Source of the DNA: Callorhinus ursinus
Taxonomy: Eukaryota > Chordata > Mammalia > Carnivora > Otariidae
DNA: 64,000 nucleotides
Direction: 5' to 3'
Assembly: GCF_003265705.1 (NCBI RefSeq)
Contig: NW_020313005.1
Span: forward strand, 19,908,412-19,972,411
Positions 1 through 12,200 of the stretch are shown one piece after another. The position numbers and the translations under genes were made by a program. The notes below the pieces were generated by a model, which worked only from the letters and a program-made list of their open reading frames with translations, was not told the DNA's origin and did no database searches. The first letter of the stretch is position 1. Every line of letters begins with the position of its first letter.

Positions 1-114
1 TGTGGTCCTTTACTGAACTTTTGTATGACTGTTAGAGGGTTTGGAGGGCCTAAACCATCTGGGGATGTGTTCTTGGTCTCTTGGATTGTTCTTACATATT
101 TTTTCCTTCATTAG

Positions 115-223
115 GCCTCTTGAAGACCTCAAGCCTTGCCTTGGAATCAATGAAATATCCTCCAGTTTCTTCTCTCTTTTATTAGAGATCTTGCTGCTAG
201 AGGGGCAGGCTAGCCTTCCTATG
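115..223 (+). CDS. NFRKB: NFRKB coding exon 1 of those in window
   Basis: Pyrimidine-rich acceptor ending in TTAG before 115 and donor GTAAG at 224. The first base completes a split codon. It reads [19 protein letters not shown] and the helix LLLEILLLE, the start of the winged-helix-like domain. Upstream bases 1-114 are intron. Confidence 0.93.
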
Positions 224-3200
224 GTAAGAGTTTTAGAAAAGTCAGATGTACATCAGAGTTTTCAAATTGTAGAAAACTAACAGTCTACAGCTGGAGAAGA
301 ATTCTGGGTTCCTCTCAGAGCTCTGCAGCTAACTTGCTTTGTGGCTTGCAGATGTACCTTAGCTTGCTCTAGCGCATCTGTGGGATTACTGGTGTGGAAT
401 AGAACTCTAACTGGCTTCTGTCTTTGTTTTCCCTTAGCTGGAGGAACGGGTTTTGGATTGGCAGTCCTCTCCAGCCAGCTCCCTCAATAGCTGGTTCTCT
501 GCCGCCCCCAACTGGGCAGAGTTGGTGTTACCAGCCCTGCAATATCTTGCTGGGGAAAGTCGTGGTAAGGTACTTTTTTCCTTAGGGTCAAGTATCCCTC
601 CCCCTTGTTTAATTAATTTTCCTGGTAAACTACAGCATTCCTGGTTAAATCCCTGTGGTTTCACCTAATGCTGTGCCTTGGGGGGTCTCCGCTGTCTTGA
701 TCCACTATGAAACATTCAATAGTTCTCTCAAAGCTCAAGGATTGCAATTATTCGGAGTTCTATGCGCTCTCCGACCTGTGCACCTTGTTCACGTGATCCC
801 ATTTCTTGCAGCCATACCTTCCAGTTTCTCTGCATTCGTTGAATTCAAAGAGAAAACCCAGCAGTGGAAATTGCTTGGTGAGTAATTCATACTGCCCACT
901 CGTAGAGGTGGGTTTTCACCGTCTCGCATCCCCTGCTCAGCTGCTCTTGCCTTCTAGTCCCTACAGTCCGGTAGGATGTTGAGAACGGCAATATTAAGTC
1001 TTACTTTGCTCAGTTAAAATTCTTTTTTTTTTTTTAAATATTTTATTTATTTGAGAGAGAGAATGAGAGATAGAGAGCACGAGAGGGAAGAGGGTCAGAG
1101 GGAGAAGCAGACTCCCCCCGCTGAGCAGGGAGCCCGATGCGGGACTCGATCCCAGGACTCCAGGATCATGACCTGAGCCAAAGGCAGTCGCTTAACCAAC
1201 TGAGCCACCCAGGCGCCCTTACTTTGCTCAGTTAAAAAGATCCTTTGTGGCCCCTGTGGTGTCTCAGTCTGAGTTTCACACACCCCCCGAATTTGAACGC
1301 CCCCCAGGCTGGGGTGGGGCGGCCCTTCCGGGACGATGGGTCAGCAGGGGGCGCTTTGCAGCAGGACTCATCATCGTGTTCGCCGTGCCTGTGCTTTCAG
1401 ATTAACTTGTTGTAGTGTGATTGTTTTTCTTTCCTAACAGTCGGCTTTGCTGTTGAGGATAACGTGCAACAGGATGTCAGACAGCCCTGAACACACTGTT
1501 TCCAAAGAGCAGGATTCTCTCTTTTTTTTTTTATTTTTATTTACAAAGGCCCACTGAGGACGTTTTAGTATGTACCTGAAGTAATTTGGTTACCAGCGAT
1601 GGTGTTAAGAGGAAAATTCCATGTTGATTTTCTACTGAAATTCACTAGTCTTTCTCTTTAAGCTCTCGAGTGGTCTGGGAAGAGAGATGGAGAGGAGGTT
1701 GTGAACGCGGTAGATTCATTTATTCCTTACGACGTTTATTTGGCTTTTAGGTGTCAGGCATTGTGTTAGGTGCTGGAGTATATAATGAACAAATATCCAT
1801 TCACATGAAATAAACATACACATTCTGTGAGGGGAAAGTACCAGAAAGGATGGAAGTTTATGACGAGGTGTTGGTGTATTCTGCAGAATTGGGAGGACCT
1901 TCCTGAGGAAGGAACATTTCAGCAGAGATGTTAATGATGATAGGAGGGAGCGAGGCAGATTGAGGGGAAGAGCATTCTATGTGGAGGAAGCAGTATGGAT
2001 CAGCGATGCCAGGGAAGATTCGATTCAAAAAGATCACACAGGCCTACGTAGAGATGACGATAATCTGGACCCGAGGAGAGAGAATGGACAAAGTTGAGAA
2101 AGTTGGGGTGGTAAAAGCCATAGGACTTGGTTATGGCTGGCTGTGGGGAGTGACGGGAGAGTGCTGTCAAGCATCACTTCTGCTAGATTTGTGCCTCACG
2201 GTGAAGATGCTGTTCGCTGTGGTAGGCAGCTGTGGAGGACATCTTGCCTGGGGTGAGGGCGGAGATCCTGAGTTTAGTTTTGGATGTGCTGAGTGTGAGC
2301 TGCCTTCGAGGTATTTAAACGTGTTGATGTTGAGTAGGCAGTAGGGTGTGTGGGTTTAGAACCCAGATGGGAGAGTCAAGGCAGGGATTTGTTGGCATAT
2401 CTACAGCGATCAAGGCACAGGGAGGAAGCGTGAAGTGAGGAGAACTGAGGGCCTTAAGACTAAGCCTTGAGAATCTCTGAGACTGAGCAGGCTGAGCGGG
2501 AGAGCATGTGCAGAAGTGATGTGGGAGGAATCCATGAAATAGTTGGATCTTGGAAGCCGGGGAAGGACACAGGAAGTGCGGAGTGGTCATTAGCCTTGAT
2601 CATCCTAAAAGGGTTCAGGAAGATAAAGCCCATGGATTTGAGAACATGGAAGAACTGGTGAATTTCTTGTAAGAGTGAATCCTTACTAGGGTGATGGGCA
2701 TCAAGGAGCTTGGGGAGCTGAAGGCAACCCGCGATGGCTGACCGTGTCGCTCTTTCTGACTCTGTCAGACTGGTGGCTCGAAGTCAGCCTGGAGGGGGAC
2801 TTATGCCCGGGGTGGCAGACCTTATCGGACCAGATAATAAGGATTTTAAGCTTGTGGACCAGCTAAGACAGGTGGCAGGATGTGGAGGGAGTGATGTGAG
2901 AAGAGGATTGATCAGGCTGTAGGGAAGTGGACTGTGAAGGAGCAATTCTAGAAGGCAGAGGAGTAGAGGACTCTTCCCAGGATAAGAAAGTTCAGCACTT
3001 TCCGGCGATGGTGGGACTATGCCTGACTAGGGAGAACATGTAAGAGTCCTCGGAAGCATCATCTTAGTTGCTTTGAGAACAGTAGGCCCTGGGAGGCTGT
3101 ATTCTTCCCACAGGCAGACCTGAGTGCTGGTGGTCTCTGTGGCTTCTAGTCTGGGCAGGAGACATAGGGACCATCGTGTGATGGGTGCTTCCGTAGGAGC

Positions 3201-6200
3201 CTGAACAAAGTAAGAGGGGAGGAGGGCAGGAGGGAGGTGCTCATCTCTCTAGGCAGGTCAAGGGGGTCAAGCTTTTCTCCTTACTGAGGGCCTTCTTCTT
3301 GCTATGCCGATTGGTAGAATGCCTTTGTTGCCCCACAATGAGAAGCCTTTTCTGACCCGCCAAAGACAGGAAAACTTCCCTAGGGTAAGCTGTCATGATA
3401 TCCTTTGTGATGCTGACCACTTTGAGATTTTATTAACGTTTGTTCTTTTCTCACTTGACTATAAACTCCATGAGAACAGAGGCTGAGTTCACTGAATAAC
3501 CCTGCCTCGCATGTAGTGCTTGGCACATGGTGGCTGCTCAGCAAATACCTAGGGAAGGAGTGATTTACTCAGGAAACATCCAGAAGTGTTGGTCCAGGCA
3601 GACAGTGAATGGAAGGCAATACAGGTTGAGGGGATAGTATGTGCACAGGACCATTGCACTGTAGGTCCTGATGGGTTCTCTCTCTGGCATAGGTAGAGCA
3701 AGTAAGGAGACAGTGGGATTCTGAGTAATACCGTGGATTGTTTTAGCATTGTTATTACTCTTGTTATTATTTGCCTTTTTGTTTTCCTGATAGGCCAGTC
3801 CCAAGATAATGAAAAGGAATTAGCTGCACTCTTCCAGCTGTGGCTAGAAACCAAAGACCAGGCTTTCTGTAAGGTACAGTTTTTAAGAAATAACCAGATT
3901 TTTCTTACTGGATTTCCAGAGTCCTTAAATTAGCCAAAATTCTTTAGTCCATTTACCTGTTAATGTTTTCCTTTTCTCCAGCAAGAAAATGAAGACAGCT
4001 CAGATGCCACAACACCTGTTCCTCGGGTGTGAGTATAATACTCGAATGATGGGGGGTAGTCCATAAGATTATAGTTCAAGGTACTGCCATGGTTTTGCTG
4101 ATGTTTCTTAGTATGTTAGAGTCGTAGTGAACTTTAGAGTTCCTAGGTGTCCACTGATTCTAACCTGCCTTAACATACCTGAGAAGGGTAACACACTCCC
4201 ATCAGTAAGAGTGGCTTTCTGAGCAAAGGATTCTGGATTGGGGAGAGGATTGCATTGTAGAGTTTCTGAGGGGGTTGTGATCCACGTTGTAGGAGGGCAT
4301 ACTCCTTTCCCTGAATTCTCCTTCAGTTCCCATTTGAAAAGGATTCATCTAATCTTTCTCATTCTACCTATGAAGAAATTGAGGCATGAGGTTAAGTGAC
4401 TTGCTGAAGGTTAGTGACAGGACCTGAGCTAGAATTTAGGCCTCTTGACCTCCGATCCTGAGCTCTTTATATCACATCATTTCGTGTGATTGTTTCCAGT
4501 CTGATGTGGTCCTTTGTGTCCCCCCCCGCCCGGCCTTGTTGAGATCCAGTTGACAATATTGTGGGGTGTACAGCGTGTTGAATTGGTACATGTATATATT
4601 ATGAAACAATTACCATATTAGTTATATCCATTATGTCACATAATCATCAGTTCTTTTTTTGTGGTGAGAACATTTAAGGTCTCTAATAGTAACTTTTAAG
4701 TGTACGAAACAATATTGACAACTGGTCATTATGCTGTACATTAGATCCCCAGAACTGATTTGTCTTCTAACTGGAAGTTTGTACCCTTGACCAACCTCTC
4801 CCCATTTCCCCCGTCCACCACCCCTTGATAACTACCATTCTCTGTTTCTGTGAGCTTGGCTTTTTTTAGATTCCACATCTGTGAGATCATACAGTATTTA
4901 TCTTCTTTATCTGACTTATTTCACTTAGCATAATTCCCTGAAGGGCCATCCATATTGTTGCAAATAGCAGGATTTCCTTCTTTTTTATGGCTGTATAATA
5001 TTCTGCCTTAAGGATTATTATATACTACATTTTCTTTGCCCGTTGATCCATTGACGGGCAGTTAGGTTGTTTGTGTGTTGTAGCTATTGTAAATAATGCT
5101 GCAATGAACATAAGGTGCACCTATCTTTTCGAGATAGTGATTTCATTTCCTTCGGAAGTACACCCAGAAGTAGGATTGCTGAATCATATGATAGTTCTAA
5201 TTTTTTTTTTATCTAATTTTTTGAAGAATGTCCATATGCTTTCTGTAGTGGCTGAAGCAATTTACATTCCTACCAGCAGTGCACAATGGTTCTCTTTTCT
5301 CTGCATCTTTCCTAATGCTTGTTATTTCTTACCTTTTTGGTAATAGCTATTCTACCATGTGTGAGGTGATATCTCATTGTGGTTTTGATACATGCTTTGC
5401 AAATATTTCCTCCCATTTGGTAGGTTGCTTTTTCATTTTGTTTTTTCCTTTGCTGTACAGAAGATTTTGTTTGAAATAGTCTCGCTTGTTTATTTTTACT
5501 TTTGTGCTTGTGTTTTTGTGTCATGTCTAAAAAATTGTTGCTTAAACCAGTGTCTAGGAGCCTCTTTGATATGTTTTCTTCTAGGAGTTTTACAGTTTTA
5601 GGTGTTTTGTTTAAGTCTTTAATACATTTCGAGTTGATTTTTGTGAGTGGTGTAGGATAGGGGTCCAAATTCATTCTTTCCCATCTGGATATCCAGTTTT
5701 CCCAACACCATTTATTGAAGAGATTATCCTTCCTTTATTGATTATTCTTGGCTCCATTGTCAGATATGGAGCAAGTGGTTTGACTATATATACAGTGGTT
5801 TATTTCTGGTCTTTTGATTCTTTTCCATTGGCTTATGTGTCTGTTTTTATGCCAGTGCTGTACTATTTTGACTATTACAACTTTGTAATAAAGTTTGAAA
5901 TCAGCAAGTGTGATGGTTCCCAGGATTGCGGTGGCTATTTGGGGATGTTTGTGGTTCCATATGAATTTTAGGATTATTTTTTCTATTTCTGTGAAAAATG
6001 GTTTTGGGCTTTTGATAGAGATTACATTGAATCTATAGGTGATACGAGGTAATTGGACTTTTTTTTTTTTTAAGATTGACTTAGAGAAGAGGTAGTAGGG
6101 ATGGGGAGAGGGAGAGAAAGTCCCAAGCAGATTCCCTGCAGAGCGCAGAGCCCAACGCAGAGCTCTGTCTCACGACCCTGAGATCATGATCTGAGCCAAA

Positions 6201-9200
6201 ACCAAGAGTCGGATGCTTAACTCACTGTGCCGCCCAGGTGCCCCAGTAATGTGGACATTTTAACAATATTTTTCCAGTCCATGAACGTAGGCAATCTTTT
6301 CACTGATTTGTACTTTTTTTTTTTTTCTTCAGTGTCTTTAATCAGATTCTTATAGTTTTCAGTGTACAGATGTTTCACCTCTTTGGTTAAATTTATTTCT
6401 AAGTATTTTATTGCTTTTGATGTGTGGTTCTTTAGGTTCCTGAGCACTAGCACAGAGGGCCAGCCTGAATATGGCAGAACCGTTGTCTTACGTAATGGGG
6501 GTGTAGAACTCAGTTTCTCTTGGGAACAGAAAAACCATCTTTGTCACGTTACAAATTTGAAGTCCTTTGTTCCTTTAAGGCTGAATTTTTTGGTTGCCAT
6601 TAGATGGGGTTTACTTAGCAACAGTACCGAAAACAGGTAAGAACAGTCTCTTTCTCATCTACGTAGTAACTTTTCTGGATTTCTAAGACTCGAGTAATTT
6701 TTGGAAATAAGGGAGTACTTGGTAGGATCTGGAAAGTGGACTTTTGACCTTTGCAGGAAGAGTACTAATGAAGGGACATTTTTTTCATGGTGCAAAGGAC
6801 TGGTTCTGGGTACTGGAGAAGGGGTGATGGATACAAAATTCTTTATGTTCCAGAAGAACTGACTATGTGGTGCGGCCCAGCACGGGGGAGGAGAAAAGAG
6901 TTTTTCAGGAGCAGGTAAGGGGTCGCTAGCACCCAGTGAAAATCTCTTCATTTATGGGACCATGTGGAGGAAGCTCTGAGCCTGACTCTCCTTGAGTCCA
7001 TATTCTTAGAGGAAACTCACACCCTTAACCTTAGATATTCTGTTGGTTGAGATTGTTTGCTGGGGGGTGGAATTGGTGTGAGGAAAGGGAATGAGAAATG
7101 TTTTGATGGGGTTTTCTTCCAGACAGCAGAATACATCTATATTTATCTCTCTGTCCCTTTGCTAGTGATCTCTTTGGAGATCATCCTTTTCCCACTGTGT
7201 TTGGCTCAATATTCCTAGTGCAATACCCTGTTTCCTTTTTTTAGTCTCTCCAGGTCGACCCCTTAATGTATGAGAGCATTAGACAGAACCCCACTAATTG
7301 TGACTTAGGAGCCTTGTCGCTTTTCTCTTGGTAGGAGCGTTACAGATACAGCCAACCCCATAAGGCATTCACCTTTCGCATGCATGGCTTCGAGTCTGTA
7401 GTGGGGCCTGTGAAGGGTGTTTTTGACAAGGAGACCTCACTCAACAAGGCTCGGGAGCACTCCCTGCTGCGCTCTGACCGGCCTGCCTATGTCACCATCC
7501 TGTCTCTTGGTATGTGTCATTTGTCTCTTGTCAGGAATCCCTTCTTTCTCTAATCAGCTGTCTCTCCAACCAACCCCCCCAGAAGGGCTTTGATGGTCAG
7601 ATGCAGTTTTAGGAGGCCTTGGAGTTTGGGACATGAAGGGGGAATTCGATCCCCAGAGATTGATGCCAGGAATCGGTGTTTCTTCCCTGAAGTCTGGGCT
7701 CACATTTATTTTCATGTAGGAATTTTTCACAGGCCAGCTAAATAGTTAGCTTGAGTGTGGGAATTTGCTTTCTCTAGGCTGATTATTTTAAAGATGAGGT
7801 TTTTAACCTTTTTTTGTGCCATGAAGCTCTTTGGTAGGCTGGTGAATCCTGCAGACTCCATCTCAGGATTTGGTCTTTAAATGCATAAAATGAAATGCAT
7901 AGAGTTACTAAAGAAACCGGCCCTATTAAAATATTTATCACAATGTTAAATTTATGATGCAGAAATATATATGTTTTTATTATGATATTAAATGACAATC
8001 CCCAGCAGCGGGTCTTACATCTCCTGTAATTTCCATATAGTGATGAGTGGGAATGATACTGTGATGTGATCTTGTCCACAGCAGCTGTGATGTGATATGA
8101 AAATACCTGATTTCTGATCACGTCACTGCCAATACCTTTGCTCATAATTGAAGGAAAATGCTAAATTTCAGTCAGATGTGGAAATTTTTTTCCCACCCGA
8201 GTTAACAGACCTCAGTCTTGGCTGAGAGTGTGACGAGAATAGGCCACTGCCCCCTTATTACTATCATAATAGATGGTAATGCCGAGTCTGGCTACAGCAG
8301 AGAGACACTCCTCAGTGAGCTGCTCCCCATGAGAGCAGGTGAGAAGGATGGTGCTCCTCAGTGGCAGCCGTGCTTGACTCTTGGACTTTCCATTTTCTGA
8401 TGCCATCAGTTCGAGATGCTGCGGCCCGGCTGCCTAACGGGGAAGGTACCCGGGCAGAGATCTGTGAACTACTCAAGGACTCCCAGTTTCTCGCCCCAGA
8501 TGTCACCAGCACCCAGGTAGGATGGAAAAGAGATCGTGTTTGTTTTGTTCCAGAATAGATTTGAGAAAACTTAGAGGGAAACATAAAATGTTGTATTTTT
8601 TTTTTTTTTTAACTGAATGAGGAAGAGGAAAGAAGGAGATCCTAAGAAATGGGAACAGTGATGACCTGAGACCCTGTAGTCAGTGGAGCACAGATTTCAC
8701 TCTGCAGTTTCCTTCAGCTTCTATGGCTTCTTAGTTCCCCGGCTCCTTCAGGGCACAGCTCAGTCTCAGGAATCTTAGAGTGCTTCTTGTTTTGCCAAGT
8801 GATGCAGTGAGCCATTGGCAGTACTGCCACCCGGCCGAGATAGGATCTGTTGATCGGCTGTGACTTACACCCAGTGATTTTGCTCTGGCGTCCGAGTCTG
8901 ACGCATCCCTTTTCCCCTTGGCTCTGGTTCTTAGGTGAACACAGTAGTGAGCGGAGCACTGGATCGGCTGCATTATGAGAAAGACCCATGTGTGAAATAC
9001 GACATTGGGCGAAAGCTGTGGATCTACCTGCATCGAGACCGGAGTGAGGAGGAGTTCGGTGCGTGAGGCCCCGAGTGGACTAGGGGAGCTTCTGACTTCC
9101 TGCCCCAGTGCCGTTACGCTTTTCGGTGACGTTCAGGCAGGACCACCAGCCGGGGCTCGGCTCTTAATGAAGCCGCCCTCCTTACCTTCCTGAGGTTAAA

Positions 9201-12200
9201 CTAGCTGAGACTTACCACTCTTGTTTACAGAGCGGATTCACCAGGCACAGGCAGCTGCAGCTAAAGCCAGGAAAGCCCTTCAGCAAAAACCCAAGCCCCC
9301 ATCGAAGGTGGTAAGTGACCTCTGAGAGCGGCTGCCTTAGTGGTGTCGCAGGTGATGGCAGCGAGGCCTTCGGGAATCGCAGGGCCATGCCACCCCTTGG
9401 TGACTTTTGGTAACTGCACCCGATTTCTCTTGTGCTCGTAGAAATCTGGTAGCAAGGAGAGTTCACTGAAGGTCCTCAGCAGTGGCCCCTCCGAGCAGAG
9501 CCAGATGAGCCTCAGTGACTCCAGCATGCCACCCACCCCGGTTACACCTGTGACCCCCACCACTCCGGCTTTGCCTGCCACCCCGATCTCCCCTCCACCT
9601 GTGTCATCAGTGAACAAAAGTGGCCCTGCTACTGTCTCAGAACCAGCTAAATCTAGCTCAGGGTGAGCTCCTCCGGTTTTTTCTCCAGCTTTCTCCCTCT
9701 GAAGGCCTTTTGGATGTGGCTTAAATTGTTTGGTTCTTGTCGTGTTCCCATCCCCTGCATTTTCCCGTTTCCTTGTAGTGTTCTTCTGGTGTCTTCACCA
9801 ACCATGCCACAGCTAGGAACGATGCTTTCCCCGGCTTCCAGCCAGACTCCACCAAGTTCTCAGGCCACCGCCCGCGTCGTGAGCCACTCTGGCTCAGCCG
9901 GACTACCCCAGGTGCGGGTGGTGGCCCAGCCTGGCCTTCCTACTGTGACTCAGCAGTCGGCGGGGCCGACGCAGACACTACCCCAGATGCCGGCGGGACC
10001 ACAGATTCGCGCTCCAGCCACTGCTCCACAGACCAAAGTCATGCCCCAGGTAAACAGGGACAGCGAGCCTGGACCCCGAGGTAGTCTGATGAGTCCACTG
10101 GGCAGGAGGGGAGGGACTGAGGAGCCTGACACAGCAGCTCATTTAATGTTCACAACTGAGTAAGCATGACTAATAAGTTGTATTTTACACGTTGGGTCTC
10201 AGAACTTCCAAGAAGTTTAGTGATTTACTCAGGATTGTAATACCAGGACCCTCGTGGAGATGGGATGTGATTCTAAATTTCAGGCTCCTTCCATTGTGCC
10301 TCTCATCTTAGCCATGCTGCTAACTAGTTGGGTAATTTTAAAGAAGAGTCTTACTTCCTGCCTCAGTTTCCTTTACCATAAAAGGGGCATAATATTTGTT
10401 CTCATTGTGTAGGAATAAAATGGGAGGTTCAGTGTGAAAGCTTTCTGAAAATTAAGATGCTACACGCAGAGACAGGAACTTTACAGTGTCCACTTAGTGG
10501 TGTAGCGAGCCTTAAACACTGGTAGAGTACAGGTACTCTTAGAGGGACACTTCTGGGTGGTGGCGTACTGGAGACGGCTTGGTGTGCTGGGCTGCATGTC
10601 CGTGTCTAATCAAGCTCTCGGCCTCACACTTGAACTAGACAGTAATGGCCACCGTTCCAGTCAAAGCCCAGAGCACGGCGGCCACTGTGCAGCGTCCTGG
10701 CCCCGGGCAGACGGGGCTCACGATGACAAGTCTCCCTGCCACAGCCAGCCCCGCAAGCAAGCCAGCCACGAGTTCTCCCGGGAGCTCTGCTCCGAGTGCT
10801 TCCACGGCTGCTGTCATTCAGAATGTCACAGGACAGAACATCATCAAGCAGGTCAGTGGAAATCCCCGGGTGGATTCAATGCCTTTGTCCTACAGCAAAG
10901 GATAGTTGGAGATCTTAATGATTTGTAATCTTTGATCCTTAGTTCACAGGTATTTCAAAGGTGAGTTCCCACCAATGGTGGTGCAGGCTTCATAGATGCT
11001 GAAGATTTCTTCTGTTTCTTTTCCATATAATTGAGCATTTAGTAGTTTCTGGATTTGGAGTAGACGTTCCATGAATTTATTTAATGAAAATCTTGCAGTA
11101 TAACATTGTATACTTTGCTGGTATCTTTGCTTAACTCTGGTAGCATAGGATACATTTGTACTTTCTTCATTGTGAATATGCAAGGATGATAATCAAATTT
11201 TGAAGAATTGGTAAGCAGTGGGGCGCCTGACTGGCTCAGTCAGTGGAGCATGTGATTCTTGGTCTCATGGTTGTGAGTTCGGGTCCCATGCTGGGTGCAG
11301 AGATTATTTAAAAATAAAATCTTAAGGAAAAAAATCACAAAAAAACAAAATTGTTAGGCACAGTAGCAGTGATGTGCTTTTCATGTACCTGCACCAGGCT
11401 TTCATAGATACTATGTGATTTAATCCCCATGGTACTATGGGGTAGATGCTTTTGTTATCTTTATTTTGTACATGAAGTAATAGAATTATCTAATGGCAAA
11501 ATAATGTCATTGTTTTCATTGAACAAATATTTATCGAGTGCTTTTTTTGTGCCAGGCACTGTCCAGAGTATTGGGGATGTAATGGTGTATTCCATAGGCC
11601 GCATCCCTGCCTTTGTGGAGCTCATCTTCTCATAGAGCTGGGGGACGGAAAACTGCTTCAGGGACAGGTGTAATAAGAGCTGAGGAGAGCAATAAGCGGG
11701 GAGGGTAGACAGTGGTAGCGTGCCGTTTTAGCCAAGGCGGTCTGGGCAGGCCTGAGGGGATGGCATTTGGAAGAGGGATGAAATGAGGTTAGAGAGTGTG
11801 CCATGTTTTGATTATCTGGCGACAAAGCATTCTAGGCATAGGTGTAGCAAGTGAAAGTGCAGTGAGTCCGTTGTTTCCACATCATATGCTTGAGGAACAA
11901 CAGGAAAGCCATTGAGTGTGAAGCTTAGTGAGCAGGTGTGAAGGTGTTTGAAGGCGGGGTTACTTGAGAGGTTAGCTGTGGTTAAATCACGTCAGACTTC
12001 GATTTTAATTTTAATGTGATGGGGAGCCATTGAAAGATCACGGGCCAGAATGACTTGATGTGGTTTACATTTAAAGAGCTCCCTGGGTGCTGCATAGGAT
12101 GGGCTTCAGGGGGCAGTGGAAGCAGGGAGACCAGGTGGGACGTAGTCATGGCAGTCCAGGTGAGCGGGGGCTGGCTCGTGTGCATCGTCTTTGGAGGTGT

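Noticed and set aside
5071..5971. Plus-strand hydrophobic frames resembling membrane proteins
   Set aside because: Antisense translation of T-rich L1 sequence. The true signal is the L1 ORF2 fragment on the minus strand.
9663..10163. 166-codon plus-strand frame
   Set aside because: It reads through intron sequence into the real NFRKB exon 9779-10049 and beyond its donor; only the exon part is coding.
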